From the NCBI GenBank assembly GCA_002104895.1, contig MCFG01000198.1, forward strand, positions 57,501 through 121,500: a DNA stretch of 64,000 nucleotides. The letters are read 5' to 3'. Position numbers and translations under genes: made by a program. The notes under the pieces were generated by a model that saw nothing but the letters and a program-made list of their open reading frames with translations, searched no databases and was not told the origin of the DNA. The stretch is from Anaeromyces robustus. Taxonomy: Eukaryota; Neocallimastigomycota; Neocallimastigomycetes; Neocallimastigales; Neocallimastigaceae. Below, piece after piece: positions 51,286 to 64,000 of this stretch (the first letter of the stretch is position 1; every line of letters starts with the position of its first letter).

Positions 51286-54200
51286 ACTTGATTTATAATA
51301 TGTAAAATTAATTAAAGTATAATAAAAAAGAATAATATAATGGATTAATAAATAGATAAATGAATGAATATATAAATGAATATGAATATAATGAAAAAAT
51401 GAAAAGACAGCTTGTCATAAAACGATATAAATAAAAAAATAAAATAATTGAAATAATGTGATTTCATAGTTTTTTTATGCATGATATAGTGCAATCGAGA
51501 ATTTTATTTTATTTAATTTTGTACTACGGAGTTCTATTTTTTTTTACTTTAAATTCTATTAAATAATAAAAATAAAGTTGAAAATTTTATTTTAAAAGTT
51601 TTAAAATTATCAGATTAGATTATCAATTACTTTCTTATAATACGAAAAATAAATGGAAAAATAACTAGTAAAATAAATAAATAAATGAAAAAGTTCAAAC
51701 ATTAATATAATAAAAAAAGTATTTATTATCGTTATTAATGAAAAAATAACTAAAGGATATATATAATTAGATGTATACTTTTTTTAGAGGATTAACAAAT
51801 TAAGCTAGTTATAAAAAAAAATTATTTATGTTGTTAACTAATTACTTATATAAAGTAAAAAAGAAGAGATTACATATATTAATATACAGAAAAAAAAATG
51901 GATGTCAATAGAACATTAATTTTTAGTTCAATATTATTAAAATAAATACTTTTATAGTTAAAAAATCCACTTTTTAATATTTTTCCTTTTTTTTATTATG
52001 ATATTTTATTATAAAAATATATATATAAACTTTACATTAAAAAAACGTAATGTAGTAATGTAATAAATAATTATATTTTCAAATTTTTAATTCATTTATA
52101 AAATGAAGTAATTACATAATAGAATATACTGATAATATATTATTAATTAAAAAATAGTAATAAGAAATAAAAATTATTCTCTATTTTTTTAATTTTTATT
52201 TTAAACTTTTTAATTTTAAAACTTGGAAATGATAAAAATTGATGTAACATCTTTATTTATTTATATTATAATATATTATAATATATTGAATTATATAATA
52301 TTATAAATATATTACCAATTAATAAATTTATTTAATTTAATTAAATGGAATATACTTTTTTAACTGAAAAAAAATAAATAAAAAAAAAGTTGATAATACA
52401 TATAAAAAGATTTTTTACATTCTAAAAGTTAATTATATATTTAATATATATTAATATATGACATAATATATTAATGATGAATAGCCATTTATTTAATTAT
52501 TATTTTTTAATTATATTCCAATATATTATGTATATATATATTTTAATGTAATTATAGTAAATTGTTAATATATTAATTCTTTTATTGATCTTTATTAATA
52601 ATTTTTTATTTTAACAATTAAAAAAAAAATAAAATAAAGATAATTTGAAAATATTAAGTAATAATAGAGGTGAATAAAGAAAGGTAAAAAAAGGTAATGA
52701 TAATTATTGAAACTTGTAATGATGCTTATATATTATATATTATATATTATATATTTACTTCATAATAATATAATAATAATTAATTATTTTATTATTAATA
52801 AATATAATATTTTTTTCTATATCTAAAGATAAATAGTTAAATAGTTAAAAGTATTTAAAAATTTAATATTTATATAAATAATAATATTAATGATATTGAT
52901 AATATTAAAATAATAATAAAGTAATTGTATTTTTAATAAAGAATTAGAAGTAAAAATTATAATATACTACTATTGGAATTAAAATATAAAAATGGAAATA
53001 AAAATTATTTCAAATATATTAGAAATAATTATTAAAATAATATACAAGGAGTAATAAAAAATATAAAAATATAAGAAATAAATAAGAAAAAAATAAAGTA
53101 AGAATAAAAGTAAAGTAATGAAAAAGAATGAAAAAATAATAAAGTAAGAATAAAAGTAGAGATAATAAAAAATAATTAGTAAAAAAAAAAAACAACAAGA
53201 ACTATATTACTATTTATTATATCATTAAAAAAAAGAAAATAACACAATAGAATATATTTTTAAATATAATTTTAATATTTCGATATTTATTATTCTATAA
53301 AAAGAAGAAAAAAAGCTTTTATGTTTTTTTAAAAAATATATTGATTTTTTTTTAAAAATATATACGAGTTATTTATCTATATTATAATGTAAGTGACATG
53401 GGTCATTCATCTTTTATAGAACTGTAATATATCATTATTAGAAAACAAAATTTTATTATTAAAAAAATAATATAATTTATAACAATATAAATTTAGTGAT
53501 GAAATAATAAAATAATAATAAAAATTGTAAGAAAAAAAGTATAATTGTTGGTAATATACTTTTAATATTAATATAATGAAATTTGAAAACAGAAGAGAAT
53601 AATATTATAAACAAATATAATATATTAATATTATATAATAAAATAAAAAATAATAACATTACTTGAATTTAAATGAAAAAAGGAATGAATAAATAACAAA
53701 ACTCAAAGTATAAAAAAAATTTAAATCTACATTTCTTCAATAAGCATTAATTATTTAATTTTATTTCTGACAAAAACAAAATAGCAAAGCAAGATAATTC
53801 AATAATTAAAAAAAAATTTTTTTTTTTTTTAATTTGTTTTTATTTATATGTATAATAATTATTTAAATAAAATTATATATAAATTTCTATTTATTTATTA
53901 AATAATATATAATGGAATATATTAATTTTATTTATTTAAAATAAATATAATATATTATAATAAATACAATAATAAATAAATAATTATATAAATGAAATAT
54001 TAAAAGTAATTAATTATAACCATTTTTAAAAAAAAATTATTTATTTATTAATTTATTTATTTTATTGTTTCTTTTCTTTTTTCTTCTTTTTTTTTTTTTT
54101 TTTCTTCACACAATTTTGTCGTAAAGATTAAGTCTTACTGAATATTAATAAAAAACTAAACAATAAAGCCATAAAACTAATAATATAAAAAGAAAAAAAA

Positions 54201-55193
54201 AAAAAAAAAAGAAAAAAAATATTAAAAAAAGACAATAACAAATAAATAATAATAAAATCAAAATATAAAATTATTATATTATATATAATATCATAAATAA
54301 ATAAATAAAAAAAGAAATTTAGCTTATTGATTAGTTTTATCTTAGTTTTTTAGATTACAGACTTTGTAAGTTTTTATTTAATTAATAATAATAGTAATAA
54401 TAAATAAAAAAAAATAATTATAAAAGTAATTATAAAAGGGATGCTTAATCCTTTTAACTCTATAATACATAAAAAGTTAATAAATATTGAATACATTAAA
54501 CAGTATATATAAATAAATATTATAATAAGATAATATGTAAAGAAAATTTAGAAGAAAAAAATATATTATTTATATATAATAGTAGTAAAAAGATAAAGAA
54601 AGAAAAATAAAAATATATAGGATATAAAGAAAAAGCATAAAAATAATAATTATAGTATTTCTCATATAACTATTTACGAGAAATATTAAGAAGTTATATA
54701 AATATTGAAATATATAAATTAAAATTTATATTTATAAAAATTTCATATTTAATTCATAATATAGAAGGATAAAAAAAAGAAGAAATAATTCTTTGAAGAA
54801 TTGAAAATTTTTTTAAATATTTATTTAACCATTAACTTTATTTAAAAAATATCTATATATTTAAATAAATTAATATGATAAATAAATAAATAAATAAATA
54901 AATAAGTAAATAAGTAAATGAGATAAAATAATTAAAAAAAAAAGAAATGAAATAAATAAAAAAATTAAGAAAATATAAATGTACTTTAATATTATTTATT
55001 ATTATTAAACAATTTTTTTTATATATATTTGTCAATTGAAATGATAATATTTTTTATTGAATTATAATTTTTCGAAAAAAAATAGAAAAGTAAAATATAT
55101 ATAGTATTTTAATATTTATTAACATACACTTATTCTTGTTTTATTATATTTTATATATAAAAAATTCTAATATAGAATAGATAAAAAGGCAAA

Positions 55194-58100
55194 ATGGATA
55201 ATACTGAAAACGTTAACACCACGCCTGTAAATAATACAACTGACAATAATACTGATACTCAAGATGTTCAACCAAATACTGTTGAACAACCAACTCCTGA
55301 AGTAGTTACTCCAGATGTTCAACCAACTACTGAAGTTCCAATTACACAACCAACTCCTGAAGTTCAAGTAACTCCAGAAGTTACACAAGAAGAACCAGCT
55401 AAACCTGTTGAAGAATCAAAACCAACTGTAGCACTTGAAGGTGAAAGTGATGAAGAACTTTTAGAAGATGTCGATAATGCCAATACTGTTACCATTGATG
55501 GTCCAACTTTTGTTTCTGAAATGTTTAGTCAAAACCCAGGTGAAATTTCAAAATTCCTTAATATGACTCAAAAAGAATTAAAGAAAGAACAAAATAAAAT
55601 GAAAAGAAAGGGATTTGCTATGGATAACAAATATGCTAATTTATTCTTATTACAAAGTATTAGAGATGAATGTGGTATTCTTGTTATGGGTTGTTTAGCT
55701 TCTTGGTTATTAACTCGTTTAGGTTGTTCCATTTATTGGACACTCTTTGTTATGGTTGCTTCTATTATGGCTTATATTACTTACAATAATCGTAAGAAAC
55801 TTAAGTACTATAATAAAGAAAGAAAAGCATACAATCAAAAGGTAGATTAAAGAAAAAATTTTCTATTATATTGATTTTTATAAATTAAAGAAAAATAATC
55901 ATGAAATAGTCATTAATTTTTTTTATAAAACGTATCATTTAAAATAATTTATAATTAACTAAAAATAAATATTTTTTTTTAAAATTATTATTTCATTAAT
56001 AATATATAATATTTTATTGATAAATAATTAATATATTTTTTTTGTTAAAAACAAAATTTTATATTTTTTCATTTAAAGACAAAATTAAATCCTGAAAATC
56101 CAGAAACCTTAAATTGGTTAAATTATCTTCTTCAAAAGGCATGGCCAACTGCCGAACCAATTATTGGTAATATTGTTCTCGAAAACGTTAATGGTATCTT
56201 AGATCAATTTAACGTTGGTTTTGTAAGTTATTCTTTTGTTTTGTTTTGTTTTAAATACAAATATATATATATATATATATTTTTCTTTATTAATTAACTA
56301 TATATAAAATTAAATATATATATTATTCATTTATTCATTATATATATTATTCATTTATTCATTATATATATATATTATTCATTTATTAATTAATTATATA
56401 ATAACATAGGATATCAAAATTACTGAATTCTCTTTAGGTACTGAAGCTCCAAAGTTAATGGAAATGTGCCCAACTACTGATTCTGATCCAAATGTTATTG
56501 TATGTATTTTTTTTTTTTTTATTTTTATTTTAAATTTTTATTTTATTGGTTTTAATAATTTATTAAATATAATATGAAATGGATAATAATAATTAATTAT
56601 AATGTATAAATTAAAATATTTGTAGAGATTTACATGTCTTGCCAAGTATGAACCACTTGATACAAGTAAGATTTCAAAATATGAAATTGAATCAGGTGAA
56701 AAGAGAGCATCTAATATTGTTCTTGCAATTAAGAAGGGTCCACTTTCTATTCCAACTCAAGTTACTGATGTTCTTTTCATTGGAAAGGTACTTTTTTTTT
56801 GTATATTTATAAATTTTTAAGATAATTTGGCTATTTTATTTTCAATTCTTTTTTTTTTTTTTTTTTTTTATTTTATTTTTTATATTTTATATATTTAAAT
56901 ATTTATATGTTTTTATTTATTTACTTAATTTATCATAGTTATTATTTGTTATTACCACTATGCAAACTTTCCCATATATTAAAAAAGTTGAATTTACTTT
57001 TGTAGAACAACCAAATATTAAATGGGATTTAAAACCATTAAAGTCTGGTGTAGATCTTATGGCTGTTGTAAATATTATTTATTTTTTTTTAATATTTTAT
57101 ATAAATTTATAAAGTAATATAAATATAATATTAATTGATTGTTTTAAATATACATATGTAAAAAATTAGATCCCAGGTTTGAATGCTGGTATTGATGAAA
57201 TTGTTAAAATGATCATTTCATCTATTGCTTTAGAACCAACTAGAATTACTATTGATGTTGAAGATTTACTTAACTCTATGACATTAGATCAACCAATTGG
57301 TCTTCTTAAACTTAACTTCTACGAAGGAAAGGACTTAAAGAATACTAGTAAATTAGGTACTGATGATCCATACGCTAGATTTACTGTTAATGGTAATACT
57401 CTTTCTCAAACTAAGGTTATTGATAATGATCTTAATCCATCATGGAACCATGTTGAATATGTTATTGTTTCTGGTCTTATTTACTCTGATCCAATAAATA
57501 ATTCTGATTTAGCTTTAATTGAAGTTATGAGTGAAAACGCCATGAAAAAGAATAGCGTTATGGGACGTTCTGAAAACTTATACTTACGTCAATATATTGC
57601 TTTATGTGAATATTTAAGAAAGAAGAAACTTGATGCAGAAAGAGAAGCTGCTTTTAATGATAATCTTACCAGAGAAGGTATTACAGATCCAAAAGATATC
57701 AAGCGTCTTAGAAAGGAAGAAATTAAAAAGAGAAAGAATGAATTAGCTGTTAGAGAAAAGAATAAAAACTTTGCCCAAAAATTACTTGATAGTTTGGAAC
57801 AATCTGCTGTAGATTATATTAATGGTTTAACTGAAGTTGAAAAGAAAGAATATATGAATAGATGGGGTAATCCATTACTCGATACTGATACTATAATACC
57901 ATTATACCAAGTTGGTAAAGATAATAAAATTGATCTTACTAAATCAGCTGGTAGTATTAGAATGGGTATTAATTATATTCCATTAAATCAATTTAATGAT
58001 AATATTGGAAGTCAAGACGAATCTGAAATGTTCAGTGAAACTGGTATTGCTAGAATTTGGATTTACAAGATTCAAAAATTGGAAAAGAATCCAAATCCAT

Positions 58101-60445
58101 ACTGTGTTGCTGATATTGATGGCGTTGAAGTTGTTACAACACCAGTTAGAAAGATTAATAATAATCCAGGTTACAATACTTTCAAGGATGTATTTATTAA
58201 GAACTTTAGTACTGCTAAGTTAACTATTACAGTTAAGAATCAAGAAACTGGTAGCGATTCTACTCTTGGTACTTTCAGTTGGGGTGTTTATGATATTTAT
58301 GAACGTATTAAGGAAGATCCACAAGCCAATTGGTTCAAGTTGGCTAGTAAGTTTGAAGAAGCTGTTATTAATATAGGTATTGAATGGAAACCAATGATTA
58401 TGGACATGACTACTACTTTACAAAAACCAATTGGTGTTTGTCGTTTACATGTTAAAGGTGCTAAAGATTTAAAGAGTTTAGATACTTTTGGTGCTTCTGA
58501 TCCATATGTTAGAGTTTATCTTTCTGGTAAAGAAGTTGGTGTTACTGATATTGTTGAAAAGGATATTAATCCAGAATGGAATGAAGTTTATTATTTAATG
58601 ATACGTTCTAAGAATGATAGACTTTCTTTCGATGTCTTTGATTATGAAGAAATGAAGAGTGACCGTAAATTAGGTAAGGTTGAAATGAACGTTACTGATG
58701 TTTGTAGAAACATAATAATTAATGGTGAACAAGCCTTATTAAGTAAAGCTTGGGAAAATATGAATCCATTACCAGAAGTTAAAATGACTCAACATGATAA
58801 TGTTGGTGTTAGTGTACCACTCTTTGATCATCAACAAAGAAACTTAGCTAGTAAAGGAAGAGTTGAATTCAATATAAAATTCTATGATATTGCTGATCTT
58901 GGTTTACCAATTGAAGAAGTTGATAAAGAAAAAGAACAAGATGAAGAAAAGACTCAAGATATTTTAGCTTCAACCAATACTGATAGAACTTTTATTGATA
59001 AACTTCAAGCTAGCAATTTACTTTCAGGTATTCTCAATGTTAAGATTTATGATGTTAAGGAAGTACCAAAGCCTTGTATTTTCAATGTTGATGTCTACTT
59101 TGAAGATGAACCAGAACATACATTATTAAGTACTCAAAAAACTGTAAAGGTTGGTACTGAGGGTAATATTGAAGAAATTGCTGAAGGTTTCGTAAGGAAC
59201 TATACCAGAACTAAGGTAATATTTGCAGTTAATGAAAAGAATGGTACTAATACTAATGTATTAACCACTTATGCTATTCCAGTAGAACAATTACTTGTTG
59301 GTAAATTAGGTCTTAAAACTCCATTTGTTCACATTTGTGAAAATGGTACTACTAAGATTAAACTTGGTGTTCAATATCAACCATTAAACATGAATTTAGA
59401 AAGAGGTGAACTTTGTCCAGAAATGGGTATTTTAGATATTCGTATTGATCAAGCTAATGTTATTCCTGCTGATAAAAGTGGTACTAGTGATCCATATGTT
59501 AAGGTCATATTAAGAGGTGAAGAAATCTACAAAACAGGTACTATTAAAAAGACCTTAAATCCAGTTTGGAATGAAAAATTCAGTATTCCAATTGCTGAAC
59601 GTATACATAATAAATTAATTTTCCAAATTTATGATTGGAATAAGGTTCAAAAGCATGATCTTATTGGTCAAGCTGAAGTACCACTTCATGAAGTTTATGA
59701 TGGTGAAATTCTTAATGTTAAATTACCATTATACCAAATTGTTAAGAACCATGAAAAAGTTGAAAGTGGTGATCTTTCCCTTAATATAGAATTTAAACCA
59801 ACTGTTCATAACACAAGAATGCGTAACCGTTTCGGTAATAATAGTCGTACCGCCTTAAAATTAGCAGGTGGTGTTGCAGGTGGTGTTGGTAATGTCGTTG
59901 GTGGTGTTGCAGGTGGCGTTGGTAATGTCGTTGGTGGTGTTGCTGGAGGTGTTGCTGGAGGTGTTGGTAGTATTGTTGGTGGTGTTAGTCGTGGTATTAA
60001 GAAGGTTAGTGGTCATTCCAATAAGGATAATTCTGGTTCTAGTCTTAAAATTAAGATTATTAGTGCTGAAGGTTTAAAGGCTGTTGATAATTCAGGTACT
60101 AGTGATCCATATGTTAAAGTTCAACATCAAAAGAAGACTTTACATAAGACTAAGGTTATTAAGAAGAACTTAAATCCAGTATGGAATGAAGAATGTACTA
60201 TTCCATTTGATAGAGAAACTTCTGATCCAATTATTAGTTTCATTATTAAGGATAGTAATAAATTTGGTAAAAGTGTTGATATTGGTAATGTTGAATTCAA
60301 TATCAATAGTATTCTTTTTAGTACTGGACAAATTTCTGTTAATCAAACATTTGATGTACAAAATGGTCCAGGTAAATTAAACTTACAAATAGAATACGCT
60401 GAAGGCGTATCTACTACTGCTGCTCCAGTTGCTGAAAGTCCATAA
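55194..60445 (+). CDS. Tricalbin / extended synaptotagmin (SMP + C2 domains), 6 exons
   Basis: Exons 55194-55841, 56079-56222, 56410-56499, 56626-56787, 56939-57067 and 57170-60445, all phase 0, give 1482 aa. Order: a Pro/Thr/Glu-rich disordered start with PTPEV repeats (about 20-75); a membrane hairpin at about 160-198 (GILVMGCLASWLL and YWTLFVMVASIMAYI); an SMP lipid-transfer domain (about 217-410) beginning NPENPETLNWLNYLLQKAWP; then about six C2 domains starting near 431, 682, 812, 1010, 1144 and 1346. C2 units 1, 3, 5 and 6 keep the SDPY/DDPY and LNP-WNE signatures of calcium-type loops; 2 and 4 have lost them. The family tethers ER to plasma membrane and moves lipids there. Unusual points are a charged helical insert of about 120 residues in the first C2 and a Gly-rich GGVAGGVGNVVGG repeat before the last C2. 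Codon use is less AT-rich than in neighbours, as for a highly expressed gene. Confidence 0.95.
59863..59985 (+). repeat. GGVAGGVGNVV repeat coding a Gly-Val stretch
   Basis: In-frame GGTGGTGTTGCAGGTGGTGT-like units encode about 40 residues of GGVAGGVGNVV repeats (protein about 1289-1332), just before the last C2 domain. The G-rich DNA contrasts sharply with the window. Confidence 0.93.
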
Positions 60446-60971
60446 ATTTTTATATAAATAAAATCATTATTATTTTATTTATATATAAAATAATGGGGAA
60501 ATTATTAAAAAAAAAAACAAAAAGTAAACTTAAGGCAAGCAAATAATCAAATGAAATAATAATAATAATAATAAGAATTAGTAAATAAAAAGTTTAAAAA
60601 AAAAACAAAATTTAAAATTATGACAATTTATAAAATATAATAAATTACAACAAAAATTTTATAAAGCAAATCAAAACAAAATCAAAAGAAAAAAAAAAAG
60701 TTTATAAATACATTTTTTTTTTTTTAAAGAATTATATTTTTTATTTCTACTTTTTTTTGTTACTATTTGTTAGCATATTTAATTATTATTTTTTTAATTT
60801 TTTATATATAATTGTTAATACTTTTCATATAATTATATATATATATCTCATTATATATATATAACAATTAGTTTAATACATTAATATAAGGATTAATAAT
60901 AAATAAATAAATAAATAATGATAATAATAATAATAATAAAAAGGATTTAAAGAAAGAAAAAATAATAATTT

Positions 60972-61015
<44 letters not shown>

Positions 61016-61041
61016 ATTGTAGAATAAATTTAAAAAGAACA

Positions 61042-61072
<31 letters not shown>

Positions 61073-61160
61073 TATCAATAATTCATTATTATAATATTTA
61101 TTCCTATAAATTTTTATGTATAATTGTAAAAAAAAAAAAAAAAAAAGAAAGCAAATAAAA

Positions 61161-61200
<40 letters not shown>

Positions 61201-61408
61201 TTTTTTTCCTTTGTTTTTATATAATTTTTTCTTATTTATTAATATATAATATAATATAAGACAATTAAATTATAAAACAAAATAAAAATATCCATACAAG
61301 CAAACAAACAAATCGAGGTTTGATTTTATCTCTATTATATATCCTAGTCTAAAAAGAAAAAAAAATTGATGTTAATTAATGTGGATAAGTCTATAAAATT
61401 AAAAGATG
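60446..61408. other. AT-rich spacer after tricalbin gene
   Basis: Contains the tricalbin 3' UTR, an A-tract of about 35 bases (60980-61014), AAAT and AAT microsatellites and a short AAAAC repeat near 61048-61070. No coding exon seen. Confidence 0.5.
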
Positions 61409-62338
61409 AGTTAATAAAATTCATTGGAATTACTATATTATATCCATTCAACATTAAAAACCATTCATATTAACCATTTTTCCAATCTAGATAGAAGCTT
61501 TTTTTTTTTTTTTTTATTTTTTAGATAATCTTTTTAATAATTTATATGTGACCAGTGTGATAACTCTAGTGTAGATAATAGAATTAATAATATTGTTAAG
61601 GTTTATTAAAAGTAATTTTGTTCTAATAATGGAAACAATAAATATATGATATGTAATATTGATATTTTTGGAAATAGAAAAATTGTTAATAGGTACCGAA
61701 TTTATATATTTTTTTGAAATTGGTGGAAGAGAACCTGGTTTATTTGAAATAACTAACAATTGTCCATATAAAAAGGAATGGAAATGTTTGTTTTTAAATG
61801 TCAGACTATAAGTCTGATACATATTTAAAAATCTCTATTCTCTATTCTTGTTGTAATTTGCGGCTCTATTGAATGATATCATATACCTGTTGTCTGTAAA
61901 AAGATAACATATATTGTTCAACAAATTCAAAACCCAACCTCTTCAAGGAACGTCAATGCTAATAACATAGTAGATAATAGGACAGCCTAGTAGGACAAAT
62001 GTCGATCCTATTACCAACTCAAGTAGAATAGGATAAATCAATTTTACTTTAATTCTATATGTAGAATTAAGGGCTAGTAGGGATTTATTGTTTTTACATA
62101 TTATTTATACTACTTTTTCCCCTCCAGTATTATTCATTATTATCTATAATGTTAAACTGTTTTTTTTATTTTTTTAGTATCATTTTTTTTATTATGTGGA
62201 TTTTTTTATGATACATGTATATTAATATTTAAATTCAATAAAGATGATGTACGAATTGTGTGCTATAAAAAAAGAAAAAAAAAAAGTTAATATAATTCAT
62301 TTGATTACTATATTATATCCATTCAACATTAAAACCAT
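61409..62338. mobile_element. Less AT-rich island bounded by 55-bp direct repeats; possible element remnant
   Basis: Imperfect direct repeats at 61409-61464 and 62285-62338 share a core ATTACTATATTATATCCATT followed by CAACATTAAAA. Between them the sequence is clearly richer in G and C than all other intergenic DNA here. It has three short hairpins (61801-61817, 62005-62034, 62051-62068) and a 75-bp segment 61849-61923 that begins TGTTG and ends CAACA, like the ends of many LTRs. A minus-strand frame at 61514-61822 (102 codons) has no recognisable similarity. No reverse transcriptase, integrase, transposase or primer-binding site is visible. The call as a mobile-element remnant is tentative; a structured RNA gene or a duplicated old gene fragment are alternatives. 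Confidence 0.35.
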
Positions 62339-62760
62339 ATATTGAAATTTAATTTTATTCTAAAAAAAAAATATATATTTTCTTTAATCAATAATCAAAA
62401 TCAACATTGACACTTGTTAAAAAAAAAAAAAAAGAAAAAGTACAGATTAATATTATATGAATATTAAAAAATAATATATAAAGCAATAAATTTGTAACAG
62501 TATTATTTGGAATTTTTTTTTTTTTTTTTTTAATTATTTATTTATTTTTTATTTTTTACTTTTTTTTTTATATAAAAAATACATTTTTATGTTAATTTCA
62601 TAAGAATAAGATATATTTATATATATACATAAAAAAAAAAAAGAAAAGAAAAAGAAGGAAAAAAAAAAAAAAAAAAAAAGAATCTTATATATATAAGTTT
62701 AATAATTTAATATATATACCAAATTATTGTATATAATTTTTTTTTGTTTATTTATTATTA

Positions 62761-62800
<40 letters not shown>

Positions 62801-63196
62801 ATATAAAAAGATAAAAAGAATAGATATCATAATATTTTATACATCGTAATAAATAATAAATAAATAATATATATATTTATATATTTGTATATTTATATAT
62901 TTGTTCGCATCATTTTTTTATTGTATACTTTATATAAATATATATCTTTTTTATTTTTTATTTTTTCTTCTTTTTCTTTTCTTTTTTTTTTTTTTTTTTT
63001 TTTTTTTTTATTATTATTATTATTTCCTTTTCATAATTTAAATATTATTAAATATTAATTTTTATAAAAAAGAAAAATAAAGAGAAATCAAAATATATAT
63101 TTTTTTCTCTTCTTAAATAACTGTTAACATTTTAACAGATATCTTTTATATTAATTTTTTATACTAACAAAAACATAACTTTTTTTTTTTTTTAGC
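62339..63196. other. AT-rich spacer downstream of UBE2H-like gene
   Basis: Poly-A and poly-T tracts, including about 35 T at 62765-62799 and a T-rich run at 62980-63009, and TA repeats. It should include the 3' UTR of the E2 gene on the minus strand. Nothing else seen. Confidence 0.5.
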
Positions 63197-64000
63197 TTAT
63201 AATTCCATTGTTCCTATTTCATCATCAGAGAATGATTCTAATGAACTCATATCATCTTCTGATCCACTATCATCAGTTGCAGCATCAGCAGCTTCTTTAG
63301 TAGCATATTTTTGAACGTATTCTTTTATTATTATTATTTATGTTTTATTATTTAAAGATAAAAAAAAAAAGATTTAGTAATATTTAAGATATAATAATAA
63401 TAATAATAATAACAATAATAATTATAAAAGGAAGGCATATATAATTTATTATGTATATATTATTATATTATTTATATATATATACCTCTAACTTTTTGTT
63501 CATAAGCAGTTGGTTCACGCATTAATAAAGCAGCAGCATCACCATTTAATGGATCGGTTGGATTTGGGTATCTAAGAAGTTGTGGTAAGAAAGCTTCAAA
63601 AATATTTACCATATCTATTTTGTAAAAATAAATAAATAAATAAATATTAATATTAATTCCATTATTTATTTATTTATTTATTTATATTTATTTATATTTA
63701 TTTATATTTATTTACCAAACATAGGTGACCAAGTTTGATTAATAACATCTAAACAAACAGAACCACTCCTATTAGTATTTAGTTATATAATAATAATTAT
63801 TTCAAATATATATTATTATATATTATTAATAATTATATTAAAAAGAAAGAATTTGTTATTATGTATATTTTATATAAATATATCTTATAAATATATTAAT
63901 AAGCAAAAAAAAAAAAAAGCTATTTACAATTCATCAATATTTGGATGGAAAATTTTATTCATAAAACCAATGGAGGGTGATTTATATGGATATTGATCTG
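63197..64000 (-). CDS. UBE2H: Ubiquitin-conjugating enzyme E2 H (Ubc8 type), 3' part
   Basis: Only the C-terminal part lies in the window; the gene continues past 64000. Exons are 64000-63928 (partial), 63768-63716, 63614-63486 and 63321-63197, all GT-AG with consistent phases. They encode [21 protein letters not shown], then [19 protein letters not shown] with the active-site Cys, then [21 protein letters not shown], and finally [13 protein letters not shown] with an acidic tail ending [15 protein letters not shown] and the Cys are intact. The order and the acidic Ser-rich tail match human UBE2H closely (from memory) and set it apart from other E2s. In yeast the orthologue Ubc8 works with the GID/CTLH ligase in glucose-induced degradation of gluconeogenic enzymes; the same partnership here is inference. 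One intron splits the codon just before the Ser-Gly-Ser preceding the active site. Confidence 0.95.

Noticed and set aside
61514-61822. 102-codon minus-strand frame in the compositional island
   Set aside because: Not random-looking, but no recognisable family, no splice partners, and it ends in an A/T tract. Kept only as part of the island and not called a gene.

Overview
The window is nuclear DNA from a very AT-rich eukaryote, most likely an anaerobic gut fungus (Neocallimastigomycota). Evidence: intergenic DNA is almost pure A/T with long AAT, AAAT and AAAAT microsatellites; genes carry small AT-rich GT-AG introns; proteins have long Asn tracts; there are ankyrin proteins of the LIEHGADVNK type; and a class C GPCR is fused to a bacterial-type solute-binding domain. 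A dictyostelid-like amoeba shares some of these traits and is the main alternative. No bacterial or organellar genes, tRNA, rRNA or CRISPR array were found.

Layout, left to right. 1-10 kb holds three minus-strand genes: a 127-aa unknown, a 338-aa ankyrin-type protein, and a six-exon gene rebuilt here as a homologue of human C5orf34 (648 aa). 10.9-30 kb holds four plus-strand genes: N-myristoyltransferase (8 exons, 424 aa), an SBP-class C GPCR fusion (5 exons, 904 aa), an acidic disordered protein (3 exons, 561 aa), and a mono-modular adenylation-ACP-KS megasynthase whose acyltransferase looks inactivated (5 exons, 1992 aa). 30-38.8 kb is a gene desert. 38.8-49.2 kb holds an STK32/YANK-type AGC kinase (3 exons, 894 aa) with an N-myristoylation site, then an 1822-aa ankyrin protein of about 40 repeats. 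49.2-55.2 kb is a second desert. 55.2-60.4 kb holds a tricalbin/extended-synaptotagmin (6 exons, 1482 aa, SMP plus about six C2 domains). After a 2.7-kb spacer with a less AT-rich island, the right end holds the 3' exons of a UBE2H/Ubc8 E2 on the minus strand.

The genes do not form one pathway. Functional links that can be drawn are loose: NMT could modify the YANK kinase, and the two ankyrin genes share a helical module outside their repeats. The points most worth following are the C5orf34 homologue in a fungus, the GPCR with a sugar-transporter-like ectodomain, the megasynthase with a gutted acyltransferase, the shared ankyrin-family module, and several long near-perfect inverted repeats in the deserts. 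All exon junctions were derived by eye from GT/AG sites, frame continuity and family alignment from memory, and no search was run.
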